A stretch of DNA of 64,000 bases from Sinonovacula constricta (Eukaryota > Mollusca > Bivalvia > Cardiida > Solecurtidae). The stretch lies in NCBI GenBank assembly GCA_007844125.1, contig CM017561.1, forward strand, positions 62,105,256-62,169,255, given 5' to 3'. Of this stretch, positions 21,000-33,481 are shown piece after piece. A program made the position numbers and the translations under genes. Position 1 is the first letter of the stretch; the number at the start of each line of letters is the position of its first letter. A model generated the notes under the pieces. The model had not been told where the DNA came from. It did not search any database and saw only the letters and a program-made list of their open reading frames with translations.

Positions 21000-22702
21000 T
21001 CAAGTAGTCGGTCAATTTTCCGATCTAGTACTCCAGCATATCCAAGCAATCCAACATACACTATTTTGATTGAAGTAAGTGTATGTTGGGTTGCTAGTGG
21101 CACCAGTAGATGCTTCAATTTTTTTTTCAAATTAATTTTCTCCTATAGACTTATAATGGAAAGAATGTATGTGTTACAAACGCATCTTTTCACAACCGTC
21201 AATAAGTCCTTCCATCAAAATAATGTATGTTGGGTTGCTAGGAAAAAATAAATGCAAAAATTGGGCTAGTGGCACCAGTACAGGCTTCACATTTGTATTT
21301 TTCAAATTAAAAAAGCCACTTCTGTATATAGCCCATTGTGAGCTTCTTATTGGTTTATAATGGAAAAAATGACTTGCGTAAATGCACTTCTAGTGCATCT
21401 AGGCACGAACTATCGCGAAAAAGAAACATTTTCCCATATTCCTGGGATCTGTACTTCATTTCAATACAACGTTTTTGCATGCCGAACATGTATTTACTGA
21501 GCAATCGCGAAAAAGCAAATAGTCGCAAACGCGACTTTTCTTCCATAGACCTATAACGGAAAAAAATGCATGCATTACAAAAGTCCTACCCCTAAAATAG
21601 TGTATGTTGGGTTGCTTGGATTAAATAAATGCCAAAAAATAGGCTGCACCAGGACAAGCTTCAAACAGGCATTATTATTTTTTTCAAACTAAAAAAGCCC
21701 TATTCTATAGCCTGACTCGTCGGTATTAGTATAATGAACCGACCGGGTTCAGCCCCTGGGCACCTCATAAGTGCCCTTGTGCTATAATGATTGAATTGTC
21801 GCTGTACAGTATCGGCAAAAATGCCGGCAAGTCCTAGTCCTGTTCTATATATAGCCCATTATAAGTTTCCCTATGATTATAGTGGGGGGAAAATCACTTG
21901 CGTAAATGCACTTCTAGCACAGGCTAGGCGCGAGCTATCGCTAAAAAGAAACGTTTTCCTGTATCCCTTGGATCCGTTCTTCATTTCAATACCAAGTTTT
22001 CACATGCCCATCTTGTATTTACTGAGCAATCGCGCAGAAGGAAATGATGGCAAACGCGACTTTTCTCCCATAGACTTATAATGGGAAAATTGCATGAGTA
22101 ACAAGAGCGACTTTTAACATCCGGCAAAAATCCTTCCCACAAAATAGTGTATGTTGGGTTGCTTGGAGGAAATAAATGCCAAAACTTGGGCTAGTGGCAC
22201 CAGTACATGCTTCAAACAGGCATTTTTCAAAGAAAAAAAACCCAACCCTATCTATATACAGCCCATTGTGAGCTTCCATAGGCTGATAATGGGAAAATCG
22301 CTTTCGTAAATGTGCTTCCAGCGCAGGATAGGCACGAGCTATCGCGAAAATGAAATACTTTCCCATATCCCTGGCGTCCGTTCTTCGTTTCAATACCAAG
22401 TTTCTGCATGCCCATCAAGTATTTACTGAGCAATCGCGCAGAAGGAAATGATAGCAAACGCGACTTTTCTCCCATAGACTCATAATTGGAAAAAATGCAT
22501 GCGTCACAAAAGCGAATTTTCACATCCGGCATTAAGTCCTACCCTCGAAATAGTGTATGTTGGTTTTCTTGGGGGAATTTAATGCAAATCTTGGCTAGTG
22601 GCACCAGTACACGATTCAAACAGGCATCTTTTCGAAGCAAAAGAAGCCCTATCTATATATAGCCCATTGTGAGCTTCCATAGGGTTATAATGGGAAAATC
22701 GC
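21000..22702. repeat. Tandem array, unit about 380-405 bp, with SINE insertion
   Basis: The marker GTATGTTGGGTTGC recurs at 21081, 21225, 21602, 22149 and (mutated) 22555. Shared blocks between markers include GCCCATTGTGAGCTTC, GGCACGAGCTATCGCGAAAA, TATTTACTGAGCAATCGCG and AAACGCGACTTTTCTCCCAT. The 547 bp unit is longer because a 5'-truncated SINE C lies at about 21711-21835. The first unit is shortened. No long frame crosses the units. Confidence 0.85.
21711..21835 (+). mobile_element. 5'-truncated SINE C inside the tandem array
   Basis: Matches the 3' body of the SINE at 14678-14956 (GGTATTAGTATAATGAACCG, CACCTCATAAGTGCCCTTGT, GCCGGCAAGTC). Similar sequence on both sides (CCTATTCTATA / CCTGTTCTATA) may be the target duplication. 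Confidence 0.75.
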
Positions 22703-22950
22703 TTGCTACTGGATAGTTGACTTCCTAATTGCTGGCTTCTGACTTGTTCCTGGCTATTTGACTTCCTACTGGCTGGTTGACTTCCTACTGGCTTTTGATT
22801 TGCTACTGGTGTGTTGACTTTCTTTTGGCTGGTTGACGTTCTATTGGCTGGCTATAGGTGACTTGCTATACTAGCTGGTTGATTTGCTTCAGGCTGTCTT
22901 CTTTGCTGATAGCTGTTGACATCCTACTGGTTTGTTGACTTGCTTCTAGA
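22703..22950. repeat. Degenerate minisatellite, unit about 23 bp
   Basis: About ten imperfect copies of a unit like TGGCTGGTTGACTTCCTACT, directly following the 400 bp array. Copies differ in length and sequence. Confidence 0.75.
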
Positions 22951-23548
22951 CTTTGCGGGGATAGATAGAAGTGAGTGAGCTTTTCAGTCGATCTGTTGGT
23001 CTTCATGGTTTCTGTGCGATAGGGCCTACTTACGAAAGGTTTGACAAATTTAAACAATTTTTGGTACACATGTGTAACACCATATGATGCAGGTCAAGAT
23101 CGACATTGGGGCAGGTGGGTCATTGTCAAAGTCACTGTTACTTATAACTGAAAAAAAAATCCGCTTAATAACTTTAGTTAAGAATGAGATATTGTGATGA
23201 ACTTTGCTGTATTGGTAGGTTCTGTGACGATGACACTTTGGATTGAAAGTGGGGCAAGAGGGGTCAAGGTCTCCGTTACTGAAAATAAAGACACATGTTC
23301 AAACGAGACAAAAACACCAACAAAAACACCAACAACAACAAACAACGGTTCGTGCTTGATAACTTAAGTTAGGAATGGATATTGTTCTGAAACTTGCTTT
23401 ATAGATAGTTTCTGGCAAGTCGATGCTTGAGACTGAAAACGCGGCGGGCGGGTTGAATTTCACTTATAATCAACCGCATTTTAAAAAGTTTTTCTAATCG
23501 AAATATCTTTTCTAAACACTAGGCCTATGTGGACATTATTTTTCAATG

Positions 23549-23594
23549 ATGTCACTACTTTCGTCAAAAATAATGTCACTACTTTCGTCAAAAC
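23549..23594. repeat. 24 bp tandem duplication
   Basis: Two copies of ATGTCACTACTTTCGTCAAA spaced 24 bp apart. Confidence 0.8.
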
Positions 23595-23709
23595 GTATCA
23601 ATGAAAACATCAGCGCTTGGACATGTTGTATTCAATTAGATCGGTCTTCTTTTCATTGCTTGCATTTATGAAACCCGTCGGGAAGTGCGAGATTAGAGCG
23701 CTGTAAAAC

Positions 23710-23920
23710 CGGTTTAAACACACCCGTCGGCCCATATTGCCGACTGGCCGTTCGAAGGCGGTAACTGTCGGGTTTCCTCGTTTCGTTAAATCATTCATTT
23801 GTTCTTACTTTTCATTTGAATTGCATGTGAATACCATTTGTCCTTGCCTTTTCAGAGTTTGGTATATGTTGCAAGACTCATAGGACTGTGTCATATAAAT
23901 TATTCTTGTTATGGTTAGAC
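23710..23920. repeat. Dispersed repeat D, copy 1
   Basis: About 200 bp that recurs at 63365-63560: shared blocks GCCGACTGGCCGTTC, AAGGCGGTAACTGT, CGTGAATACC-like sequence, CCTTTTCA, TATGTTGCAA and CTCATAGGACT. No terminal repeats are evident. Confidence 0.7.
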
Positions 23921-24434
23921 GTATCTGCCCTAGATAGAGGTAAGCCGTCATTTCAAATTGTCACTTAGTTCCCACCAAATTTAAACGGACGACTTTTTTC
24001 AATTTGCCCCTTCAATTGCTTTGGGACCAGACATATTTTTTTACATTAAAATCTTTGCACGTGGGAATACAATTTAATTCAGACAACTACCATTCGGAAC
24101 ACAACGCCCTTTCTCGCAGAAATGGGCGAGGAGTTCCGAATGAGATAACTACGCTGCGATTGAACTACGCTGCTTTTTAACAATCGTGTGAATATCGTGA
24201 AATCACACTGGGATCAGTTCTTATTTATAAATTTATTTAAAAAAATGTTCGTTTGTCGAAAAAGAACTATAATTTTATATGATTATGATTTTAAAACGGT
24301 ATTCTGGATATTAACTGGAAAAACTCTTTTGTTTAAAATACTTTAAATTAGATTTCGGAACGATCCCTCGAATGACACTTCGTTCTAGTTCCTGACCGCA
24401 GAACAAGACGGCAGACTAACAAGCAACACAAACG

Positions 24435-27400
24435 ATGGGCAAGAAAGTGAACCCGGTCAAAGACTTTGTTGCAGGAGGATGTGGCGGTGTCTGCCTCGTG
24501 GTGGCAGGCCACCCACTGGACACAATTAAGGTACCTTCTACCATTTAATTGAGTTGTCTCTGAAGTGCACTACACGGGCGCATGATACAGTATCAGTTAT
24601 CATGCAGTGTCTATCTTAGCGTCACTAGTTTCGACGCCCATAAGCGTTATATATGTTTACTTGCAAAGTGAACTGTATTGAATTCGATTCTAACTGTCAT
24701 AAACATGTCAAGTTAGCCCTTATTTTTCAAGTAGTGTCACTTTATAACGCTAGTATTAAAAGTTTTTGTTCATGATACCGATTGTTTACAAATAGCAGCG
24801 AGCTGCCATTACGTTATGACAGACTCCTTTGTAATAATTTAACACTTGGGAAGAAGTAACACGGTGTACATGTAATCTTAGTTGTTTCGCATATTGAATA
24901 GCAATATATAAATGTTGGAAAACAAAAGAAAAAACAGCATGTTTAATAATTTTATTTACATTTTACAAATAAATGCTTAGCAGTCATAAAATATTGATTC
25001 ATATAAAATCATGTCAAGAACGCTATGTGGACACTTGACTACATCTCCCCTTCTGATTACTTTCACAGCAGTACTAAAAACCAAATGAACCCAGTGTTTA
25101 CATGTATTGCATGCAACCCATTAAACAAACACTATAGTTGTATTCAAGCATACATCCTCTAATGTAAATAACCCACTAACACAACAAAGTTCAGTTTAAC
25201 TTTCTTCATCCTCCTAAATGTCAGTTTCAACTGGCACTGGAGGGATCAGCAGTTCCTTAGTTTTTGGTTTGGAAATTTGTTCTGAAGTACCTGGCTGAGG
25301 GCTCTGAAGTAATCAAGATAGTTTCCCCCCATTGCTTCTGGGTCAACCATACTACTTAATTTGTGTCTCACTGACGATTCAGGCCAAACTCTCGGGCAAC
25401 TGACTTGATTTGCATCCCCATAGTCTCAAATTAGGTTCATGGCTGCCCACATCTTAGATGGGGAGTATGTCATGTACTTCTGTAGTGCCAGGAAAAATAA
25501 ATAATAACCTAAAAAGAGAAGAAAACCAAGAAACCATTTGAACCTGCAATGTCTAACTTTAATCTGTACTTCGAAAGATGGCTGTACGTTTCAATCAGAA
25601 TGACAAAATCATCATAATAAATGCTTACATCTTACAAGTGCGATGTTTCAATATGAAGTCTCACATTTTGAGCAGATGACGTTCACGTGACTTATGACAT
25701 AACACAATGGGCTTTCTTATAGAAGGATGCTTGGTTAATTTGAATTTGAGATATCCTTACCTTGGAATCTTGGATTTGCCACAGTGTTCTGCCTGAGCTG
25801 TCAAAATACGTGTTTGAATTTGAGATATCCTTACCTTGGAATCTTGGATTTGCCACAGTGTTCTGCCTGAGCTGTCAAAATACGTGTTTGTCAACAAATG
25901 TCGCGATAAGTTATGTCAGAGGAAATACGTCACGAAGTTAGACATGAAAATAAAAATGGTGTCAAAATAGGTGAGGGTCAAATTAGGTCACTGGACAATA
26001 TATTACAAGTCGAGTTAAACCAGTTTGAAACACCACAGTTTATAAACCACTGTTGTTTGGTTTCGTTTTATTCATCCAACATAAATTTAGTCAGTTTGAA
26101 ATCATTTTATAAACAGCGAATTAAATTTTGTCTTCTTTTTAATAACAATGTCATGAACATACCCACACACCCAGCAACAACATTCTGACATCAGGTCAAC
26201 CTGTCTTTAAAATATTAGTGAGCATATTAAGTACAGTATGTTAGTATAACCAGTGCAGTATCATTTTATAAACAGCGAATTAAATTTTGTCTTCACTCTT
26301 ATAACAATGTCATGAACATACCCACACACCCAGCAACAACATTCTGAGATCAGGTCAACCTGTCTTTAAAATATTAGAGAGCATATTCAGTACAGTATGT
26401 TAGTATAACCAGTGCAGTATCATTTTTCAGATTTTTCTATGTTTCTGCCTCCTTTTAAACCTGAGACCTCCAGCATTTGTGGTACATGCACAATATATCT
26501 TTTACAACTTAAGAGCCAGCACCATGAATCCTCAAAATATTAACCCTGATACATTTTCCTCATATTTACATTTTTACATGAACAATTAGACCTGTACCAG
26601 TACTTAAGCAATCTAGAATAATCTTACGTAACAGATTTTCTTTTCTTTTTCTTTTTTTTTTTAAATACTGTAAATAACTAATATGTTCTGCTTTAAAGAT
26701 TGTATCCCACATCTGGCTATATATCAATAAAATTTAACACACAACCATACATGGAATGTCTTCTTGTTTTCAATTGAATTATTCCCTTACACATAGATTT
26801 GTGTTTAGACTAGTTAAGATCATTTATATTTATCATTCTTTAGATGGGTTGAAAGGTTGAGGATTTTTTTCGTATTTGTAGATGCAGAATCTGATGTGCA
26901 ACATTTTTCTCTTTAACACATTTTTTGCCAATGCATTAATATGCAAGTGTCACAAGTGCAACATAATGTTTTACAAAATTAATACAGATAAAAAGATACC
27001 TTTACCCACAAGTGTATGGAAATAAAGTAATTGTTCTGTTGTGATTCTGATTGCTCAATCCAACCATTAAAAATTGCATACAAACCATTACTAAAGATGC
27101 CTACTCATTGACCGTGTTTAAAAAAGTAATACAATGAATGAGCCAATGATTCACAAATAAATAAAAGAGGTATGAAATTCTTAATGTATAGACTAATTGA
27201 TTTACAAATTTATAAAATACAATATTAATGAAATACATAAAATGTAAACTTACAAAATAAATTAGAACCATTTTCATGTAAATAACACCTAAAAAGTAGT
27301 TATATATATATATATATTTAATAAATATATTTTGTTGACAATTTCAGGTTCGACTTCAAACAATGCCAAAGGTCTTGCCTGGTCAGAATCCATTGTACAA

Positions 27401-30400
27401 AGGAACTTTTGATTGTGCAATGCAAACAATCAGGAAGGAGGTATGTACATTTTACTAATTGGTAAGATATTTAAACAAATTGATTTACCATCAGTGACAC
27501 TTCTCTTTTAGTAATGAATAATGATCCACCATAAATGAATAACGGTTTATCTTTCACAGTTTAATACCATAACAAGAATATTTATCTTATCGTTATAGCA
27601 TACCCATTTTAATTCCTGTTCATTGTCATGCCAGAAATCATATTCTTTTTTTTGTTTTTATAAGTTTTAACCTTGGAATATTTTGTAAATTTATATATTT
27701 GCATATTATATGAACAGTTTTTAATGTGCTTCCTATTTTTCGTGTTATTTCTTGAACCTTTAATTGGTATTCTATTTCCAATGGAAGATCATCGTGAACT
27801 TCTTCATTTTCTATTGAACTTGCAATTTGCTTGAGATGCTATTTAAATGTTCAGTTGTTTAATTTAAAACATTCTCCTCTTTTATCACAAAAGGGTTTCT
27901 TTGGTCTGTACAAAGGTATGGGCGCACCCTTAACTGGGGTTGCACCAATGTTTGCAATCTGCTTCTTGGGATTTGGTGTTGGAAAGAAACTACAGCAGAA
28001 ACACCCAACAGATGATCTCACGTGAGTAGTGTGTTTGTGTTTTTATTATGCTCAGAGCAAAAGTGGATGGCATCATTATAATAACAAAAACAATGTAAAC
28101 AAAAGTACAAAGCATTGGTTTCATGATTAATGCAGAATAAGCAAATGTATATTTTACCTGAGATTGATTCCCCATTAGGATATTGTGGTACCTATAAATT
28201 AGTAAAATCTACTGTCTCACAGCAGGATAAATTGTATGACAGCATACTGTAGCCCTCTACAGAAATGTACTGAATTTACGGAAACATTTCTCAGCACAAC
28301 CAATATAGACAGGTTGCATGTCCGGTGCAACATAATTGTAATGATCTTCATCATCAGCAGCAGTAGCAGCATAATAATCATTACTACATTTTAATCATCA
28401 TCATCACCTTAATATCATCCTTATCACATTCAATTTCATCATTACTGGACCTGACAGCACAATCGGTAGAGCATCAGCTCTAGGTACTAAAGGCCCCGGG
28501 TTTCATCCCCGGTCACGACATACCAAAGTCACTAAAAGTGGTAGCTCCCTTGCTAACCCCCAATCAAATATAAGGGTATTTCAATGACTGGTTGGCCTGG
28601 TGTCAGGATAATGAGATTGTGTGGTATCATGCCAGGTGTTCACAGCTTGCTATACACAGTGAAGGCAGCACTATATCTGCTTCAAGTGGACACTCTCCTC
28701 AGGTAACTGAAATATTGTTGGTGGGACAATAAACCCAATAAACAAAGAAATATCCTCATCAACACCATCTTATCATCATTGCCTACATCAGGATCATTAT
28801 CACCACCATTCTTATAATCATCATGCCATTTTATTCAGTATAATGAAAAAAAAATGCACATCGTTGTCAGGGAAGCAGTAAGAATGTCAGTCTATCAAAA
28901 TAGTGTTAATCTTGGCTTTGAGGATGCTTTAAATTAACTAAAGATGTTTTGATAATGAACAATGTGGACCTTATAGCACACTTAGTTATGTTATTTTTAA
29001 AGGTTGTTCCTCATTATCATTTTGCTTAGTAAAACATTGACTTACAATAATGTACATGCACATTTCTTGGAAAAGTTAATTGAATCTTAGCTCATTTTCT
29101 GTCATATTTCAGGTATCTGCAGTACTTCAATGCTGGCATGTTAGCAGGTGTGTTCACTACAGCCATCATGGCTCCAGGAGAGAGAATCAAATGTTTGTTA
29201 CAGGTGAGCTCATCTACTGTTCTTGTCCCCTGTTGAACCAAAGTTCTGGTCTCCTGTTTTACCAAAGCACTTGTCTCCGGTTCAGTCAAAGTTCTTACCC
29301 ATTGTAAACCAAAGTTCTAGTCCTCTGTTTAACCAAAGTTCTGCCTACTGTTTAACATAAATTCTTGTTCACTTTTTTACCAAAGTTCTTTTTCACTGTT
29401 TGACCAAAACTTTTACCCAATGTAATTTATAAAATTGTAGTGATTGGACTAATAACCAGATCATATATGCTTACATAAAAATAATATGCACATTTATACA
29501 AAATCTCACATGCCTTCTGTATGGAGATTTTTTTAATTTTTTGTTTTGTTTGTTATGGTTGCAATCGTTATTATTGCAGATCCAAGCAGATTCAGCACAC
29601 AAGAAGTATGCAGGTCCCATCGACTGTGCCAAGCAGCTATACAGAGAGGGCGGTATCCGTAGTGTATACAGAGGCACCTGTGCTACACTTCTCAGGGGTA
29701 CGTTCTCAGCCCTAGGTTACTCAACTGGAAGATTGAGTCTTCAATATTTCTCACCAGTCCACTGAGAAATTAAGTCTAGAATATTTATCAGCAAATTCTA
29801 TTAGTTAAGTTTTAAATATTGTTCAAATAAGGTTCTTTGTGATTTTTTTTGTCTCAACTTGGTGACTGGTAATTCAACTTTTAAAAGCCCAAAAATTAAT
29901 GTATGTAGCATGAAGTAAGGATGTCCAATGGAGAAAATTGCATTTCAATTAGTTAAATGTACTGCTAGATCATTCTTTGTATAGCTTTTGACTGAAAATA
30001 CTGTGGTAAATTTCTTAATTTATGTATGCGGCTTGTAAATACTATTGAAAGTCAGTCTTTCAGTGTATGACTACTATAGTTATATGTCCTCTTAATAAAT
30101 AAATGTCCTGCCAAATACATTGCTGTAGGAGGACTATATAGGTAAATGTTGATTTTTATAAAAATGTAGTGATTCTGTTTTAATCTCATTTAGGTCACAT
30201 GAGGTGTATTTGGTTATATCAACAATTTGTCTTGTTCTTGTAGTACAATGATGCTTAATTATGGTAGATTGTTTTATGTTGGTTAAATGGTAATATTAAA
30301 AATTGAGCTAGTTTTACTTCTGTCTTTAAATATCATGATGTCATGATGATCCTTCAAAATTGAATATGATTTATTTCTGTCTTTAAATGACTTGGTGACA

Positions 30401-33400
30401 CAACATCAGTACAACTGAAGGACCAACTCACACATATTATGTTATTACTTTTTGTCTGTTCATTTTAGATGTTCCAGCTAGTGGTATGTACTTCATGACC
30501 TATGAATGGTTACAGCATATCATGACTCCTCAAGGACACAAGTAAGTGTTATAAATTTTGTGATTTGGTTTGGCTAAAAGCAATAGAACTTGTTGAATAG
30601 TATAAACCAATTATGATATCATCAGCTGTATTTTAAATTCTTTTATTGCAATATCAGTAATAATGTTGAACCATATTTGAATACAGTTAATTAAAAATAC
30701 ACTATTGTACTACAAGTACAACTAAATTTTGTTTTCAGTCGAAACGAACTGAGTGTAGGTCGAACCCTGTTTGCTGGTGGCATGGCTGGTGTGTTTAACT
30801 GGGCTATAGCAATTGGACCAGATGTACTCAAGTCTCGTCTTCAGACAGGTAAGCTTAAAGCCAAGTAAAAACCCTTACCATCTACTTGTGCTGTGTGTCA
30901 GTGGTTCTACTCAGATATTTGACTGGGGGTCTCTTTCTAGTTAAAGTAACTAAATGTTGTCATGATAAACTTAAATGTTTCTGAGTGATGTAAAGTGAAA
31001 CTTCAGTATCTTGACCACACAAAAATGAAATACTTTATTGGAAGAATCAATACAAGTTCTCTGTCCCAAATTTTAATTCTATATATTGCTCTTTTTTTCT
31101 TTTGAGAATTCAATATCCATACATCTTATCATTTCTTAATGTATTCTCTGGTCGCAGCATCACATTTCAACTGAATTACCACTCATAGTCGAAAGCCATG
31201 ATGGAAGTGCCTTTTAATCTGAAAAAGCAATTAATGTAACCATGTATAGAGAAGTAAATTGGATGAAATGCTCTCATATGAGGCAAGCAGAGGAAAGGCA
31301 ATGTTGAGTCATACTACAAATGACTTGAAAAAGATCCAACTATGTTGCACCCCTCTTGGGTTGAGTTTCAAGAAAATTTATGAAACATTCTTGCCACAAT
31401 TTAATTGGTTCATTTCAAAGTCCCACATGTCACGATGAACAGTCCTTTGAAAAATGGGAGGAGACATGTTTGTCATGAATATTTGTTTATTTAAACATTG
31501 TATTTATACATGTAATGTAGATCTTGTAGCTGAAGGATATGTTTACATATTTTGTGGTTTTTGTTTTTTTATCAATTATTATAGCTATTCTCTGGAACAT
31601 TGTGATCTTTTTTGTGTATGAATAATAGCGAGTGATAAGTAGGCCTTTCTGTTACAAGCTCTTGATTGTTGTGTAGTTTTAAATCTTTAAAACTTCTTCG
31701 ACTTTGTTATACCGGTATGCAATATTATATATGATACAAAGTAATCAAGGATTTTGAAGTACTGACAGAGGAGTTATGGTAACTGAGGAATAGCCGAAAC
31801 TTTTTGGAGATGTGAATTGTAGATCCCTGTAGCAAAGACATTCCAGTCTAGATAAAAAAATCCTATAGTTCAATGTGACAGTGCATGTCTCAGTCTGATG
31901 AAAACTTTGATGCAAGGATTCTTTCAGTTAAGTTGCTTTGCTTTGATGGTTATACCATGGTATTTGTCTTAGATCTTTCTTTATATCAAAACTGAAAATA
32001 GTTGTAATAATAAAAGAAAGAACAGGTGATGATGCCTTCTTCCATTTTCTACTGTTCCTGCTTTGTGTGATGAAAACTTATATATTAAATCAGTCATTTT
32101 GTTCCATCTCTGAGATCAACAATAATGTTAGATGGGAAATATATTTTAACATGTAGTTTGCTTGTAAACATTTTTTTTTAATTAGGGTATAATTGATCTT
32201 TAGTGGATAGATGAAAAATTATACGACTGATATCTCTTGTATATTTAAACAGCACCGGCAGGAATGTATCCTAATGGTGTGCGAGATGTGTTCCGTACCA
32301 TGATGAAGGAAGAGGGACCAGCAGCCATGTTCAGAGGACTAACACCAGTCATGCTTAGGGCATTCCCAGCAAATGCAGTAAGTACTAAGTAGAGATCACA
32401 AGGGAAATATTACTGAGCCAAAATAAATTCAACATGGATTTCAAATTATGCCAAAACATTAAATAACCTGTGAATATGCGTTATGTAAAATGTTCTGTTT
32501 AGTTTCTTCTGTGAGACCCTGTTTCAGTATACAGGAGTTTAACGCTTCATTTGGCTTGGTCACAGGCATGCGACACATCAACAGCTCACAATTTGTAGTT
32601 CATATACCTATTTGCGTTGTGTCACAATTAAACAAATCAGACTGATTGAACAATCAGACCGATTAAACATATCAGACCAAACCTGATAATGCAGTCAATA
32701 GAGATCTTTGGCTCCAGGCACGGAAGGCCCTGGTTCGAACATCCCAGAGTTGTCAAAAATTGTAGTGGTATGGCTCCCTTGCTAACACTTCAACAGCTAT
32801 ATGACTGGTTGGCGCAGTGTCAGGTTAATGTGATTGGGTGTGATATTATGCCAGGGGTTCACGGTATGCTATAGACAGTGATGGCAGCACTATATCTGCT
32901 TCAAATGGACACCATCTCCAGATAACTGGCCCAATAAAAACAAACAAATGAGTGCACCATTTATGACTGACTTCCATTCACTCATGCTTTATTAGGATAT
33001 ATATATATATATGGTTCCTGCATAATTTCAGTATTAATTCAATGGACTATGCATTATCTGATGACTACTGATCTGTGCGTCATTAGATTTGTTACAGACA
33101 TCTATATTGTCTTTTACATGTACTGTAGTCCTTTTGTAAGTTTTATTTAGGGGGAACCCCTATCCAAGCAGTAAGTGTCGCTTACTCCTGAGACCCTCAC
33201 TGTATGGATTTGAGTCTCCATCTTTGCAAGAACTTAAATGTGGCAGAGTTTTCCAGCTAACTGGTTTTGTTTCATCGGTTCTTCCCAGACATAAGTCTGG
33301 GGTCTTCCTCCACCAGTAATTAGCTGGGTGTAAACCAGATGACCGTAATTGTGTTGGTGCAATGTAACAAAAAATCAAGACAAATTTGTATATGTTGTTT

Positions 33401-33481
33401 TTCTTTTATTTTCAGGCATGCTTCTTTGGTTATGAAGTGGCCATGAAAGGATTACATTGGTTATTCCCAGAGGAGGATTGA
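24435..33481 (+). CDS. SLC25A20: Mitochondrial carnitine/acylcarnitine carrier (9 exons)
   Basis: Coding exons: 24435-24530, 27348-27440, 27894-28021, 29113-29203, 29580-29697, 30469-30541, 30739-30848, 32253-32377, 33416-33481. Phases agree and all sites are GT-AG; the product is 299 aa (human 301). It is a three-repeat, six-helix carrier of the inner mitochondrial membrane that exchanges cytosolic acylcarnitine for matrix carnitine, feeding beta-oxidation. Carrier signatures: PLDTIK (27-32), PGERIK (127-132) and GPDVLK (226-231), the last with Gly where vertebrate CACT has Pro. Family-specific segments include [38 protein letters not shown], and [19 protein letters not shown] near the end. 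AATAAA signals at 33868-33873 and near 35169 could serve the 3' UTR. Assignment is by close match to CACT rather than to other SLC25 members. Confidence 0.96.
25225..25490 (-). pseudogene. Decayed psq-type helix-turn-helix transposase fragment
   Basis: On the minus strand, pieces in different frames read [33 protein letters not shown] and [20 protein letters not shown]. The middle piece resembles a Pipsqueak/CENP-B-like DNA-binding HTH as in pogo/Tigger transposases. Frameshifts and stops separate the pieces. A host psq gene fragment is possible but no splice structure was found. Lies in SLC25A20 intron 1. Confidence 0.5.
25741..25888. repeat. 74 bp perfect tandem duplication
   Basis: Two near-identical adjacent copies starting TGAATTTGAGATATCCTTAC at 25741 and 25815, in SLC25A20 intron 1. 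The identity points to a recent duplication (or an assembly artefact). Confidence 0.9.
26101..26418. repeat. 159 bp tandem duplication
   Basis: Two adjacent copies (26101-26259, 26260-26418) starting ATCATTTTATAAACAGCGAA, with a handful of differences. Within SLC25A20 intron 1. Confidence 0.9.
28445..28745 (+). mobile_element. SINE A copy in SLC25A20 intron 3
   Basis: tRNA-derived head with A box (CACAATCGGTAGAGCATCAG) and B box (GGGTTTCATCCCC), then a body with TGGTAGCTCCCTTGCTAACC, GGTTGGCCTGGTGTCAGGAT and GTGAAGGCAGCACTATATCT. Related copies lie at 32675, 35275 and, reversed, 46405. Confidence 0.8.
29220..29411. repeat. 24 bp minisatellite next to the exon 4 donor of SLC25A20
   Basis: Eight imperfect units of about 24 bp, like TTCTTGTCCCCTGTTGAACC then AAAG, starting 17 bp after the exon 4 splice donor. 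Units include several CTG/TTT runs but do not copy the donor itself. Confidence 0.85.
32675..32940 (+). mobile_element. SINE A copy in SLC25A20 intron 8
   Basis: Diverged tRNA head (ATGCAGTCAATAGAGATCTT, then CCCTGGTTCGAACATCCCAG) and the family body (GGCTCCCTTGCTAACACTTC, CTGGTTGGCGCAGTGTCAGG, GATGGCAGCACTATATCTGC), ending CCAATAAAAACAAA. Confidence 0.8.
33148..33371 (+). mobile_element. SINE B copy directly before exon 9 of SLC25A20
   Basis: Contains TTTGAGTCTCCATC (weak B box), TTTTCCAGCTAACTGG, GTTCTTCCCAGACATAAGTC, GGGTCTTCCTCCACCAGTAA and the 3' end GTGTTGGTGCAATGTAAC. It ends about 45 bp before the exon 9 splice acceptor. Confidence 0.75.

Noticed and set aside
22703..22950. CRISPR-like look of regularly spaced short repeats
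   Set aside because: Units are degenerate and contiguous with no unique spacers, in a eukaryotic genome; it is a minisatellite.
25913..26188. 91-codon plus frame in SLC25A20 intron 1
   Set aside because: It runs into the 159 bp tandem duplication and has no conserved features; treated as chance.
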